Of a stretch of 33,385 nt of DNA, positions 11,344 to 20,550 are shown piece by piece. Location: contig JAQSWE010000020.1 of the NCBI GenBank assembly GCA_029266795.1, positions 1-33,385 on the forward strand, in the 5' to 3' direction. The notes under the pieces were generated by a model that was not told the origin of the DNA, searched no databases, and was given only the letters and a program-made list of their open reading frames with translations. The position numbers and the translations under genes were made by a program. This DNA is from Alphaproteobacteria bacterium (GTDB lineage Bacteria; Pseudomonadota; Alphaproteobacteria; Micavibrionales; UBA2020). How positions within the stretch are numbered: position 1 is the stretch's first letter; the number at the start of each line of letters is the position of its first letter.

Positions 11344-11601
11344 TCAGGCGAGCCGCTGCTCCATCTCGAGATCGCGCAACAGGCAGATAACTTCCTCCAA
11401 CTCGCGGTCCATCGCACGCAATGCGCCGTAATCGAGGGGGTTCTGGCGCATCAGCCTTGCCCGCTCTATTTTCGCCTCCACGCAATACAACTTGAGAAGC
11501 TGCAGGTGAAATCCTGCGAGTGTCGCCACCGTCGCGCGTTCCAGGGCATGCTCCACCCCCAGCGCGGCGAGGAACTGGTTGGTCACCGCGTTCAGTGCCA
11601 T
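11344..11601 (-). CDS. Hypothetical protein (helical)
   Basis: MALNAVTNQFLAALGVEHALERATVATLAGFHLQLLKLYCVEAKIERARLMRQ...; plausible coding composition, no recognised family. Confidence 0.5.
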   Translation of the reverse strand: MALNAVTNQFLAALGVEHALERATVATLAGFHLQLLKLYCVEAKIERARLMRQNPLDYGALRAMDRELEEVICLLRDLEMEQRLA

Positions 11602-11793
11602 ATGTCCTGCCAAAATGTTTTAAACAATAGACCGAGTTTAGCAGAACCCCGTGGGGTGTCAAAATACCGCTTTCAAGCCGTTGATTATGTTGGAACATGA
11701 TTGAAGGAGCAACTCACGTCGCCCTCCCGAACAAAATACATATTTACATAATCCTAGTGATTGGGTATGATATGGCCTCATCTGGGGGGCTTC

Positions 11794-12813
11794 ATGATCG
11801 AGAACGTTATTTTCGGATATGGGACGGAGAGGCGCGGCGGGGGCGAGACCGCCAACCGTCTTGCCGCCGATCTCGATAAAACCGATCTGGGGCGCAAGCT
11901 CGTGCAGTTCCTGAAACAGCAGGGTTTTACCGTCCATGTCACCCGAGACCTCCCCAAAGGCCATGAGGGTTCTGCCGGTCTTGCGATACGGTCGGCCCGC
12001 AAGATTTATATCCGCGCCGGATATTCGCCCGCCGAAACCTTGCGCATCTTCGCGCATGAGACCCGTCATGTCGGCCAGTTCGCGGCGGAGCAATCCACTA
12101 CCAGCACCTTCCGCCTGTACCATCCGGTCAACCAGATCGCGCATAGCTGGCTGCGGGAGATGGATGCCGAGGCCTTTGCCGCGCATTTCATCAGCACGCA
12201 TGAACGCCGCGTCGGCGACGGCGTGATGTGGACGTTGATGGGCGATATAAGCACCAGATGGAAGAGCAGTTTTTACAAGGCTTATATGAAAGAGGTCGAG
12301 GCGACATCCGGCCGCGACGGCGCAAGCCCCATGCGCGCTGCCTTTTACTGTTTTCTTGAAAGCCCGGGACTGCGCCGCAGTTACGCCTTGGGGGCGATGG
12401 ATGACTGGAACACGCAATATCCCCAACTGAACCAGCAGACGGATTACCTGTCCCCCCTGCGCCGGCAGTTCATCGACCTTGCCGCCGACAGCCGCGGCGC
12501 ATCGGGCCGCGAGTTGCTGTTCGAGCGCGCGCTGGCCTATAGCAAGATTTTCAACGAATTCGGTTCGCCCGATTATTTAAGCGGACAGAAGCTGTCGAAG
12601 CTCGAGGAAAAAATGACGGGCGAGAAAACGGAATTACGCGGCACCGATGCGCACCGGCTGGAAAACGCCCTGTTCCAGTTCAACCAGATCGAAAGCCGCG
12701 TCATGCCGCCGAAAACGCCGGCACCGCAAAGCGGGCTGCTCTCGCGCCTGCTGAACCGCAGGGTCACGCCGGCAGAGCTGAACCTCCGCCACAATCCCTA
12801 TATGAATTACTGA
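11794..12813 (+). CDS. Putative metallopeptidase (DUF6782-like, HETRH motif)
   Basis: MIENVIFGYGTERRGGGETANRL...SARKIYIRAGYSPAETLRIFAHETRHVGQFAAE...REMDAEAFAAHF; HExxH followed by an EAxA-like third-ligand segment. Confidence 0.7.
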   Translation: MIENVIFGYGTERRGGGETANRLAADLDKTDLGRKLVQFLKQQGFTVHVTRDLPKGHEGSAGLAIRSARKIYIRAGYSPAETLRIFAHETRHVGQFAAEQSTTSTFRLYHPVNQIAHSWLREMDAEAFAAHFISTHERRVGDGVMWTLMGDISTRWKSSFYKAYMKEVEATSGRDGASPMRAAFYCFLESPGLRRSYALGAMDDWNTQYPQLNQQTDYLSPLRRQFIDLAADSRGASGRELLFERALAYSKIFNEFGSPDYLSGQKLSKLEEKMTGEKTELRGTDAHRLENALFQFNQIESRVMPPKTPAPQSGLLSRLLNRRVTPAELNLRHNPYMNY

Positions 12814-13472
12814 CCCGCGACAGGTTCCTGCGCGGCCTGCAGCAGGATCGCGCGCAATTCTGCGATGCCGATGTTTTTATCGGAGCTGGTGGCGAAAACC
12901 TGGCCATGGGCGGCGACGTGCTTAGCGCGCAACTCTTCCTCGACGGTCGCAATCGTGGTGGCAAGCTCCGCCGCTTTCGGCTTGTCGGCCTTGGTCAGGA
13001 TGACGATATAGCGCACGCCGGAGCGGTCGAGGATTTCCATGCTGTCTTTGTCGGCGGGCATGATGCCGTGGCGGGAATCCACCAGCAGGCAGACGCGGCG
13101 CAAGGAGCGGCGTTCGCGTAAGTAATCGTAAATCAGCCCGTTCCACGCGGCGATCTTTTCCTTCGACTCTTTCGCATAGCCATAGCCCGGCAGGTCGACG
13201 AGGCGGAATTTGCCGTCGATATCGAACATGTTGATCTGCTGCGTGCGGCCCGGCGTTTTCGATGCGCGCGCCAGCGCCTTGCGGCCGGTGACGGCGTTGA
13301 TGAGGCTGGATTTGCCGACGTTTGACCGTCCGGCGACCGCGATTTCCGGCATGCCGTCATCGGGCGGCATCGCCTCGTGATTGGCGACGCCCGCCACGAA
13401 TTTACATTCGCGCTGGAACAGCCGTTGTCCCGCCTTCAACGATTCCGGGTCGAAGACGAAACCCTGGGTCAT
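12807..13472 (-). CDS. engB: Ribosome biogenesis GTP-binding protein YihA/YsxC (EngB)
   Basis: 221 aa; GRSNVGKSSLINAVTGRK, RTQQINMFDIDGKFRLVDLPGYGYAKES, LTKADK. Confidence 0.96.
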   Translation of the reverse strand: MTQGFVFDPESLKAGQRLFQRECKFVAGVANHEAMPPDDGMPEIAVAGRSNVGKSSLINAVTGRKALARASKTPGRTQQINMFDIDGKFRLVDLPGYGYAKESKEKIAAWNGLIYDYLRERRSLRRVCLLVDSRHGIMPADKDSMEILDRSGVRYIVILTKADKPKAAELATTIATVEEELRAKHVAAHGQVFATSSDKNIGIAELRAILLQAAQEPVAGQ

Positions 13473-15325
13473 TCCGGCTTCACTTTTTTCTTGCGGCGGT
13501 CAGCATGGCCGCGGATGAGCGAAGTGTTTTCGCCGCCCACTTTTTTCAGGATGTAATACTGCTGGAAGATCGACAGCACGTTCGACCATGTCCAGTAGAT
13601 GATAAGCCCGACCGCAAACTGCGCCATCATCACGGTTGCGATGTAGGGGAACCATGTTTGCAGCCTTTCCTGCGTCGCATCGGCCATCGGGGGCGTGATG
13701 CGTTTTTGCAGGATCATGGTGAGGCAGAACAGCACCGGCCATGCGCCGATCATCAGCGCATGCGGCGGCGTCCAAGGGATCAGGCCGAACAGGTTGAAGA
13801 GCGATGTCGGGTCGGGCGCGGACAAATCCTTGATCCAGCCGGGGAACGGCGCATGGCGCAGGTCGACCGAGATCAAAATCACTTTATACAGCGCGAAGAT
13901 GATCGGTATCTGCACGATGATCGGCCAGCAGCCGGAAAACGGATTGGCGTTTTCCGTTCGGTATAGCTCGTAGATTTCCGTCTGCAGCTTGGTCTTGTCG
14001 TCCTTGTATTTTTCCTGCAGCTCTTTCAAGCGCGGCGCAATCACCTTCATCTTCGCCATCGAGCGGAAGGATTTACTTGCGAGCGGGAACACGACAATAC
14101 GCACGATCACGGTCATCAAAAGGATACCCATGCCTACGCTGCCCGTCATCTTGAACAGGTAATGCAGGATGTAATAGAAGGGCTTCGTGATGATGTAATA
14201 GATGCCGAAATCGATGCCGAGCTCCAGCTTGTCGAATTTGTACTTGTCCTGATAGGCGCGCATGACGTCGAGGTTCTTCACGCCCGCATAGACGTAAGTG
14301 ACTTCCGACGCTTCGCCGCCCGCAGGGATGGTGAATTCATCGGTGCGGATATCGGTCTGGAAATGCTGGGGCTGCGACTTGTCGAGACCGCCGGCGCAGT
14401 CGTTTTTGCCAAGCTTGCAGACCGCGCGCGCCTTGAATTCCATCGCGGGGTCGGGCAGCAGCGCGACCATCCAGTATTTTTCGGTGATGCCGATCCAGCC
14501 CTTGGCCTTGTCGATCAGCAGCCAGTCGGCGCGGCTTTCGGCGAGGTCGCTGTAGCCGGGCGCATGTTCTTTCTGGTTCAGGTAGGCGATGGGGCCTTCA
14601 TGCAGCGTGTAAAAACCTGTGAAATCGGGCGGCACGCCGCGGCGCGCGACCGCGTGATAGGCGCGCAGCTTCACTTCCGACGCACCGCTGTTGCGTACGG
14701 ACTGCTTGATGGTGAACAGGAAATTTTCGTCGATGCTGATATTGCGCTCGAAGCGCAGGCCTTCGCCGTTGTCCCACTGGAGGGTCACAGGGCCCTTGCC
14801 GGTACCGAGCTCGCCGGCGCTGCCGGGGGCGAGCGACCAGACAGTCTGCTCGTTCGGGACTTTCACATTGCCCTCCGCCAGCCAGCCGCTGTCGATATAG
14901 GCGGGCTGCGCCGCATCGTCTTTTTTCAGGAGCGCGACATGGTCGGCGGCGGGGTTGGTCTTGCAGGTTTCATCGACCTGCATGCAATGCTCGTTCAGCG
15001 TCAGGTCGTCGATGCGGCCGCCGGTCGTCGGGAAGGAACCGGAGACGCGCGCGCCTTTGATGGGAATGCGGATCGCGCTGGCGGCAGCAACGACTTCGCC
15101 GTCCGGCGTATCGCCGGTTGCGGCGACAGGCTTGGCCGCAGGCGTCATCGCGTCGACGCTTTTTTCCTGCTGCGCCTTGTCGCGCGCGGCGGCGGCGAGC
15201 TTTTCCTGGCGCGGCATCTCGACAAAGAAATGGAAGCCCAGAAGGATGAACAGCGAAATGACGACCGCCATCATCATATTGGCGCGGTCGCGGGCTGCGT
15301 TCGGGTCGTTGGGTTGGAAAGCCAT
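13469..15325 (-). CDS. yidC: Membrane protein insertase YidC
   Basis: 618 aa; N-terminal TM, periplasmic domain, GSVGMGILLMTVIVRIVVFPLASKSFRSMAKMKVIAPRLKELQEKYKDD, NPFSGCWPIIVQIPIIFALYKV. Confidence 0.98.
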   Translation of the reverse strand: MAFQPNDPNAARDRANMMMAVVISLFILLGFHFFVEMPRQEKLAAAARDKAQQEKSVDAMTPAAKPVAATGDTPDGEVVAAASAIRIPIKGARVSGSFPTTGGRIDDLTLNEHCMQVDETCKTNPAADHVALLKKDDAAQPAYIDSGWLAEGNVKVPNEQTVWSLAPGSAGELGTGKGPVTLQWDNGEGLRFERNISIDENFLFTIKQSVRNSGASEVKLRAYHAVARRGVPPDFTGFYTLHEGPIAYLNQKEHAPGYSDLAESRADWLLIDKAKGWIGITEKYWMVALLPDPAMEFKARAVCKLGKNDCAGGLDKSQPQHFQTDIRTDEFTIPAGGEASEVTYVYAGVKNLDVMRAYQDKYKFDKLELGIDFGIYYIITKPFYYILHYLFKMTGSVGMGILLMTVIVRIVVFPLASKSFRSMAKMKVIAPRLKELQEKYKDDKTKLQTEIYELYRTENANPFSGCWPIIVQIPIIFALYKVILISVDLRHAPFPGWIKDLSAPDPTSLFNLFGLIPWTPPHALMIGAWPVLFCLTMILQKRITPPMADATQERLQTWFPYIATVMMAQFAVGLIIYWTWSNVLSIFQQYYILKKVGGENTSLIRGHADRRKKKVKPE

Positions 15326-15356
15326 TTATATTGTCCTGTTGTCTTTGTCGGAATCG

Positions 15357-15626
15357 TCAGGGGGTTTTATCACAAGTGCCTGCATGGGAACAGATTTTAT
15401 CGGGAACGGGATCATGCCCGCCCGCATTGCCCGGATGGCAGCGCAAAATCCGTTTTATCCCCAGCCAGCCGCCCGCCCCTGCCCCGTGCTTGCGGATCGC
15501 TTCCGCCGTATAGTTGGAGCAGCTGGGATAAAAGCGGCACTGTTTTCCCATAATGGTGGAGAACGTAAACTGGTAGAGGCGGATTAGGGCCAGCAGAGCA
15601 CGCGCAACGATCGAGGGTCGGCTCAT
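15357..15626 (-). CDS. yidD: Membrane protein insertion efficiency factor YidD
   Basis: 89 aa; [66 protein letters not shown]. Confidence 0.96.
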   Translation of the reverse strand: MSRPSIVARALLALIRLYQFTFSTIMGKQCRFYPSCSNYTAEAIRKHGAGAGGWLGIKRILRCHPGNAGGHDPVPDKICSHAGTCDKTP

Positions 15627-15964
15627 TCCGCCACCTTCAGCGCGATCAGCCCCTTTTCAAAATCGGCAGTCATCGCTGCGAAGTCATGCGTGGTGGCGGC
15701 GGTTTTGCAGATGATCACGAGGTCGAAGCTCGAGAGCGTGCGGGATTTTAAAAGGAGGCGCACCATTTCGCGGATGCGGCGCTTGGCGCGGTTGCGCACA
15801 ACGGCGTTGCCCACCTTGCGGCTGGCCGTCAGGCCGAGGCGAAAAGCGGGAGTGTCAGTCTTCAGTACCTGCAGGATAAAAGCGGAACCGGACCATCTTT
15901 TGCCGTTCCGCGCGATGCGCTGGAAATCCGGCGACGCCTTGATCATCGTCACGGCGGCGCGCAT
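15623..15964 (-). CDS. rnpA: Ribonuclease P protein component
   Basis: 113 aa; [31 protein letters not shown]. Confidence 0.95.
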   Translation of the reverse strand: MRAAVTMIKASPDFQRIARNGKRWSGSAFILQVLKTDTPAFRLGLTASRKVGNAVVRNRAKRRIREMVRLLLKSRTLSSFDLVIICKTAATTHDFAAMTADFEKGLIALKVAE

Positions 15965-15978
15965 AAGGCAAATACCGG

Positions 15979-16113
15979 TTAGGCGGTCAGCTTTTTACGG
16001 CCTTTGGCGCGGCGTGCAGCAACGACCTTCTGGCCGCTCTTGGTTGCCATGCGGGCGCGATAGCCGTGGCGGCGCTTGCGGACCAGTTTGCTCGGTTGGT
16101 AAGTACGTTTCAC
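15979..16113 (-). CDS. rpmH: 50S ribosomal protein L34 (GTG start)
   Basis: Minus strand: [44 protein letters not shown] (44 aa), not in the ORF track because it is short. Confidence 0.97.
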   Translation of the reverse strand: MKRTYQPSKLVRKRRHGYRARMATKSGQKVVAARRAKGRKKLTA

Positions 16114-16266
16114 AGCAGAATCTCCTCAGTCTCTACATAAATCCAAGTTAGGTGTATATGCCGTGGGCCCGAGCCATGTCAACCATTTAAATTCTTATGT
16201 GAATGTGTTAACGCCGCCAAAAGTTGACAGAACGCCGATTATCCCTGATAAGCTTAAAATAAGGCA

Positions 16267-16344
16267 AGCGCCCGTAGCTCAACTGGATAGAGCGTCGCCC
16301 TCCGAAGGCGAAGGTTGGGGGTTCGAATCCCTTCGGGCGCGCCA
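16267..16344 (+). tRNA. tRNA-Arg (anticodon CCG), CCA encoded
   Basis: GCGCCCG TA GCTC AACTGGAT AGAGC G TCGCC CTCCGAA GGCGA AGGTT GGGGG TTCGAAT CCCTT CGGGCGC G CCA: complete cloverleaf. Confidence 0.96.
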
Positions 16345-16380
16345 ATTTATCATTCACATAATAACTATGATTCGCTGCGC

Positions 16381-17511
16381 TTAAGGATGCGTCGACGCCG
16401 CTTGCGGCTGCGCGGGCTTCGGCGGGCGCTTGATGCTGAACATCCAGTTCCAGACGGCGCTGGTGTAGAAGTACGGCGATTCACATTCATGGCCGACGCC
16501 GCGGATTTCGCTGTAGAAGGCTGCCTTGCCGCCCGAACCGCGGATGACCTGCGCCAGCGTTCCGACAGCCGAGGGTGGCACAACCTTGTCATTGCCGCCA
16601 TGGATCATGAAGAGCGGTGTCTTGGCCAACTTCGGCGCATCGGCAAAGCTCCATTTGCCGCCGATGGAAACCCCCGCCGCGAAGACGCCCGCGTAATGCG
16701 CGAGCGCCCCCAGCACGCCGTCGCCGCCGGTGTCGCAGCCGATGATATACATGCGGCTGTCGTCGATCGGGTGAAGTTCGGTGAGCGACGCCAGCACGAT
16801 GATCGCATCGCGCAGCGACAGCGATGAAGCGCCCGGATGCTTCAACTCGCCCGCTTTGGGAAATTCCTGCCCTGTGTATCTCAAGGGCGCGTCCCAGATT
16901 TTTTCCTTGGGCGATAGCGGGATCATCAAATAGGACGGATAGGCCTTTTGCACGGCAGTCGCGCGCAGCTGAATTGCGGCCTGACTAACGCCGTCCTTGT
17001 CGTGCAGGATGACGACGACGGGCAGCTTGACATCATTGGGGTTGGGCGGCGCGTACCAGTAATAAAAAACTTCGCGCTTGATGCCGTTGTCCTCGATCAG
17101 GAATTTCTTTTTCTTGAACAGCGAGGGCGTGGTGTACTGGCCCATCGGGAAATCGTTGCGCGGCGCCTCCACATTCACCTGACCGCTCAAATTCGCAATC
17201 ACATTGCCGTTGCCGCCGAACAATTTGTGCCGCACCTGCGGGAACATCAGCGCCACGCCGCAGGCAAGCCCAAGGATCGTGAAGATCATGATCAGCTCGC
17301 CCTTTTTCTTGGCGGCCTGCGCTTCTTCCGGCGTCACTTCGTTCTGGCCGCCGGCGCCGGCGGTGCCCGCGCCGGGCTTCTTCTTGTTCTTGTCGGGTTT
17401 CTTGGTGAAGTAGGCGATGCCCTGCTTGACCATCTGGACGAAGGTCATGAAGATTTCGCCCATGACGCGCATGAGCTCAATCGTCATCTCGATCATTACT
17501 TCCCAAAGCAT
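16381..17511 (-). CDS. Membrane-anchored alpha/beta hydrolase (PHB-depolymerase/esterase-like fold)
   Basis: 376 aa; N-terminal hydrophobic segments, Lys-rich linker, PVVVILHDKDG oxyanion region, YIIGCDTGGDGVLG elbow, MIHGGNDKVVP, GVGHECE. Confidence 0.75.
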   Translation of the reverse strand: MLWEVMIEMTIELMRVMGEIFMTFVQMVKQGIAYFTKKPDKNKKKPGAGTAGAGGQNEVTPEEAQAAKKKGELIMIFTILGLACGVALMFPQVRHKLFGGNGNVIANLSGQVNVEAPRNDFPMGQYTTPSLFKKKKFLIEDNGIKREVFYYWYAPPNPNDVKLPVVVILHDKDGVSQAAIQLRATAVQKAYPSYLMIPLSPKEKIWDAPLRYTGQEFPKAGELKHPGASSLSLRDAIIVLASLTELHPIDDSRMYIIGCDTGGDGVLGALAHYAGVFAAGVSIGGKWSFADAPKLAKTPLFMIHGGNDKVVPPSAVGTLAQVIRGSGGKAAFYSEIRGVGHECESPYFYTSAVWNWMFSIKRPPKPAQPQAASTHP

Positions 17512-17617
17512 CGGGCGGGCAATCCTTCGCGCGTTCGTTCAACCCGATTGTGATGGATGGACGGGGGCGGTTACAAGGGGGAGATTGTATTCCATATCGG
17601 AAAGGGGCGGAAAATCA

Positions 17618-17652
17618 AAAGCCGGACCCGCTTTTCTGCGGTGTCCGGCTTT
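17618..17652 (-). terminator. Strong hairpin AAAGCCGGAC...GTCCGGCTTT downstream of the DUF882 gene
   Basis: 10-bp perfect stem plus inner CCGC/GCGG, followed on the minus strand by TTTTGATTTT. Confidence 0.75.
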
Positions 17653-17675
17653 GAATTTGGTATCCGATTACCGTG

Positions 17676-18290
17676 TTACCAGTGACGGACGCGGCCCGTA
17701 TCGACATGCACGAAGTTCGAGGACGGGTAATACCCCACGCCGCCCGAGTTCAGCTTGATCGCGGCCTGGCGCAGGCCCTTCAGCGGGGTGCCGGGCAGCT
17801 TGATGTCGATCGCCTGACCCGACATATGCAGGCTGCGGGTCGCGACGCCATGGCTTGCGACGCGCAGCTTGGCATTCGTCTTGGGTGAGCGGTAGCCCGA
17901 GAAAACGTCGAAGGTGTTGGTGTTCGACAGGCGGTGCTGCAGGACATACAAAATGTCCATCAGGCGCGGGTCGATGGGGAAACGCTCGCCGGTGCGGTGA
18001 TCGCGCATGACCGACTTGATTTCACCGAATGCGTCGGGCAGGTAACGCCCGCCATACCAGTATTCGCCGCGAAACTTTTCGCCGGTATGGATGTTTGTCA
18101 GTTGCATCTCGCGACCCACGTTTTTCAGCGCAGGGCCGGTCGAGGCCAGCGAGAGATCAGGCATCCAGCAGCCAAGGGCTGCGGCGGCAACAAGACCTGT
18201 TTTCAGAAACGAGCGGCGATCGGCATCGAAAGCGTCAGCGGCAGAGCTGTTTTTGGACATCAGCTCGGCGGGTTCGATAAAGCGGTTCAT
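17676..18290 (-). CDS. DUF882/YcbK-like (M15-type) protein with Tat-type signal
   Basis: DADRRSFLKTGLVAAAALG; FDVFSGYRSPKTNAKLR, SLHMSGQAIDIKLPG, GGVGYYPSSNFVHVDTGRVRHW; probable start MNRFIEPAEL at 18290 (ORF open to 18362). Confidence 0.9.
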   Translation of the reverse strand: MNRFIEPAELMSKNSSAADAFDADRRSFLKTGLVAAAALGCWMPDLSLASTGPALKNVGREMQLTNIHTGEKFRGEYWYGGRYLPDAFGEIKSVMRDHRTGERFPIDPRLMDILYVLQHRLSNTNTFDVFSGYRSPKTNAKLRVASHGVATRSLHMSGQAIDIKLPGTPLKGLRQAAIKLNSGGVGYYPSSNFVHVDTGRVRHW

Positions 18291-18529
18291 GAGTTTATCC
18301 CATGTATGGTTAATACTTTGCTTCTCTTCTCGTAGAGAATACCAAATTAACTGGGGTTTCAAGCAAAAATCTCAAGTTATTACATAATATTAGAAGGATT
18401 AACTTAGATTATAACTCAAATACGCAAGGAAATTACTGCGATGCACAAAAGTATTTAGACACCTGTTCAATATAAGGTGTCACCACCCGAAGAACGGCCA
18501 GATCAAGACCGCTTGAAAAGGAGGGATAC

Positions 18530-18973
18530 ATGATGAATACCGAACAGAAAATCCGCAAATTTTTCGACGACTACACGCGACGCTTTAACAACAACCTTGC
18601 CGCAGGCGCGGCAGTGGATGCGAAAGCCGTGCGTGATTCATTTGCCGACTATTTCGTGGAATCCAGCTCGAACGGCGTGCAGGGCAGCCGCAATAACCTT
18701 TTATTCGGCTTCGTCATCCCGCGCGGCTTCCGCCATTACCGGCGCCTGGGCGCGACCGGCATCACGCTGGCGCGTTTGCAGCTGACGCGCATCGACGATC
18801 ATCATTATATGGCGCAGGCGCATTGGGATGCGGCTTACAGGCGGAAAAACGGCACGTGCAGCATTGGTTTCGATGTCGTTTATTTCCTCACGCTGCATTC
18901 CGGATCGCCGAAAATATTTTCCTACATCACAGCGGACGAGAAAAAAGTACTGCGCGCGCACGGGATTGTTTAA
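18530..18973 (+). CDS. Hypothetical protein, possibly NTF2/SnoaL-like fold
   Basis: 147 aa; KIRKFFDDYTRRFNNNL...DSFADYFVESS...; RBS-like AAGGAGGG upstream. Confidence 0.6.
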   Translation: MMNTEQKIRKFFDDYTRRFNNNLAAGAAVDAKAVRDSFADYFVESSSNGVQGSRNNLLFGFVIPRGFRHYRRLGATGITLARLQLTRIDDHHYMAQAHWDAAYRRKNGTCSIGFDVVYFLTLHSGSPKIFSYITADEKKVLRAHGIV

Positions 18974-19896
18974 GCGCCGGCGTAGCGGCGGCACACATCC
19001 GAAATATATCCGCGATACCATTGATGGGCGGCATCGGCGTCGCGCCGCGCATGCCAGACCATATGCAGGTCGAATTGCGGAATATCGAAATCGGTTTTCA
19101 GCACGCGAAAACGTGCATTATCCTTCAGGAACCCTACATCGTTGCGGTCGATCAACAGCAGGTAATCCGTTTCCTGCAGCAATTCGATCTCCGCCCAGAT
19201 ATCCGGCACCGATACCAGCGTCTTTTGCAGCAGCCCCTCGCGCCGGAATTTGGCGTCGAGCAGCGACGGCGCAAAACTCGCCGTCGCCTTGATATGGGGG
19301 GTATCGAGATATTCCATCCTGCCGATAATGCCCTTTTTGAAATGCGGGTTTTTGTCGGAGCATAAAACCACCAGTTCTGTTTTGAACAGCTTCACCGACG
19401 AAAACTGCTTGTCGACCTTTTCGGAGACAAGGCCGATATAAATATCTGCCATCCCCTCCTCCACCTGCTGCAACGCCTGCTGCTCGCCGAGATTGATCAT
19501 GTCGGCCTTCAGCAGCGGGAATTTTTTCACGAGGTTGAGCGACAATTCCTCGAACAGCATCCGACCCTTCACGAACGGAATGACGACGGAGAATTGCGCG
19601 GCCATCGTTGCCGGATCGAACACCGCATTGCGCATCGACGCCAGAGATTGCAGCCGGTCGAGCATTTCCGATACCTGTTTCGCATAGGCATGGCAGAACG
19701 CGGTCGGTTCCAGCCCGCGCGGTGTGCGGATGAAAAGCTCGTCGCCCGTCAGCGCGCGCAGTTGTTTCAGGTACACCGAAATGCTGGGCTGCGCGAGGTG
19801 GAGCCGTTCGGCGGCCAGCGTTGTTTTGCGGGTGGCATAGAGCGCCTCCAGCACCGACAGCATCGTCACGTTGATTTTGTTGAGTTCCTGCCTCAT
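18970..19896 (-). CDS. LysR family transcriptional regulator
   Basis: 308 aa; MLSVLEALYATRKTTLAAERLHLAQPSISVYLKQLRALTGDELFIRTPRGLEPT winged-HTH. Confidence 0.95.
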   Translation of the reverse strand: MRQELNKINVTMLSVLEALYATRKTTLAAERLHLAQPSISVYLKQLRALTGDELFIRTPRGLEPTAFCHAYAKQVSEMLDRLQSLASMRNAVFDPATMAAQFSVVIPFVKGRMLFEELSLNLVKKFPLLKADMINLGEQQALQQVEEGMADIYIGLVSEKVDKQFSSVKLFKTELVVLCSDKNPHFKKGIIGRMEYLDTPHIKATASFAPSLLDAKFRREGLLQKTLVSVPDIWAEIELLQETDYLLLIDRNDVGFLKDNARFRVLKTDFDIPQFDLHMVWHARRDADAAHQWYRGYISDVCRRYAGA

Positions 19897-19919
19897 ATAT
19901 TGCGCCCCGTAACTGATAT

Positions 19920-19940
19920 TATAATTTATAATAAATTATA
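19920..19940. promoter_or_regulatory. Perfect 21-nt AT palindrome TATAATTTATAATAAATTATA between divergent lysR and 20018 gene
   Basis: Base-by-base symmetric around 19930; lies in the 121-bp divergent intergenic region. Confidence 0.5.
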
Positions 19941-20017
19941 TCATATTTCATTATTAGATTATATATCCATAATCTGGCATTCTGAAGATAGAGGGTAACG
20001 CAACAAGGGGAAATAAC

Positions 20018-20530
20018 ATGGCTGACGCAGATTTCAAACGCCGCGTGGAAATGATCGAAGCAGGCTCGGTGGATGATTTCCAGACCGTCAACAGCCTGCT
20101 CGCCGATGACAAATACCTGCATTCCTTCGGCGTCTATCTTGGTGTCATGTCCCGCGAAAATCCCTCCGCCGTTGAAAAAAGCCTGAACCTGCCGAACCTC
20201 GACCGCACGACCGGCTTCTTCCGCCAAATGATCTCGAATGCGGTTTCGAACGCCGCGTATAGCGGTGAAAAGGAATTCCTCGAAACGCTGTTGAAATACG
20301 CGCCGGAACCGGCAGACCAGGCACAAGACGGCTTGCGCCATATCTTTGACTCGATGGCGATGGACAGCCGCGACAACTTCTCGGCCGATACCGCCGCGAT
20401 CCTTGTGCGCGCGGGCGCGAACGTGCAAACCGCAGCGGCACCTTACGAAGCGCAACTGGTTGCGCAGCAGAACAAGGCGGCTGCGTCGCTGTCGAAAATG
20501 GCGCAGTTCAAGCAAAGCATCGCGGCGTAA
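20018..20530 (+). CDS. Hypothetical helical-repeat (ankyrin-like) protein divergent from the LysR gene
   Basis: 170 aa; ...ETLLKYAPEPADQAQDGLRHIFDSMAMDSRDNFSADTAAILVRAGANVQTAA resembles degenerate ankyrin repeats. Confidence 0.65.
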   Translation: MADADFKRRVEMIEAGSVDDFQTVNSLLADDKYLHSFGVYLGVMSRENPSAVEKSLNLPNLDRTTGFFRQMISNAVSNAAYSGEKEFLETLLKYAPEPADQAQDGLRHIFDSMAMDSRDNFSADTAAILVRAGANVQTAAAPYEAQLVAQQNKAAASLSKMAQFKQSIAA

Positions 20531-20550
20531 GATACGATTGATCCCGAATA

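Noticed and set aside
11659-12426. 255-aa minus ORF opposite the DUF6782-like gene
   Set aside because: The plus strand has the RBS, the HExxH motif and family-like sequence; the minus ORF looks like a shadow
14162-15553. 463-aa plus-strand ORF opposite yidC
   Set aside because: Antisense shadow of an unmistakable YidC; no independent coding signal
16224-16252. Promoter TTGACA-N17-GATAAG before tRNA-Arg
   Set aside because: Plausible but the -10 match is partial; cannot be supported by sequence alone
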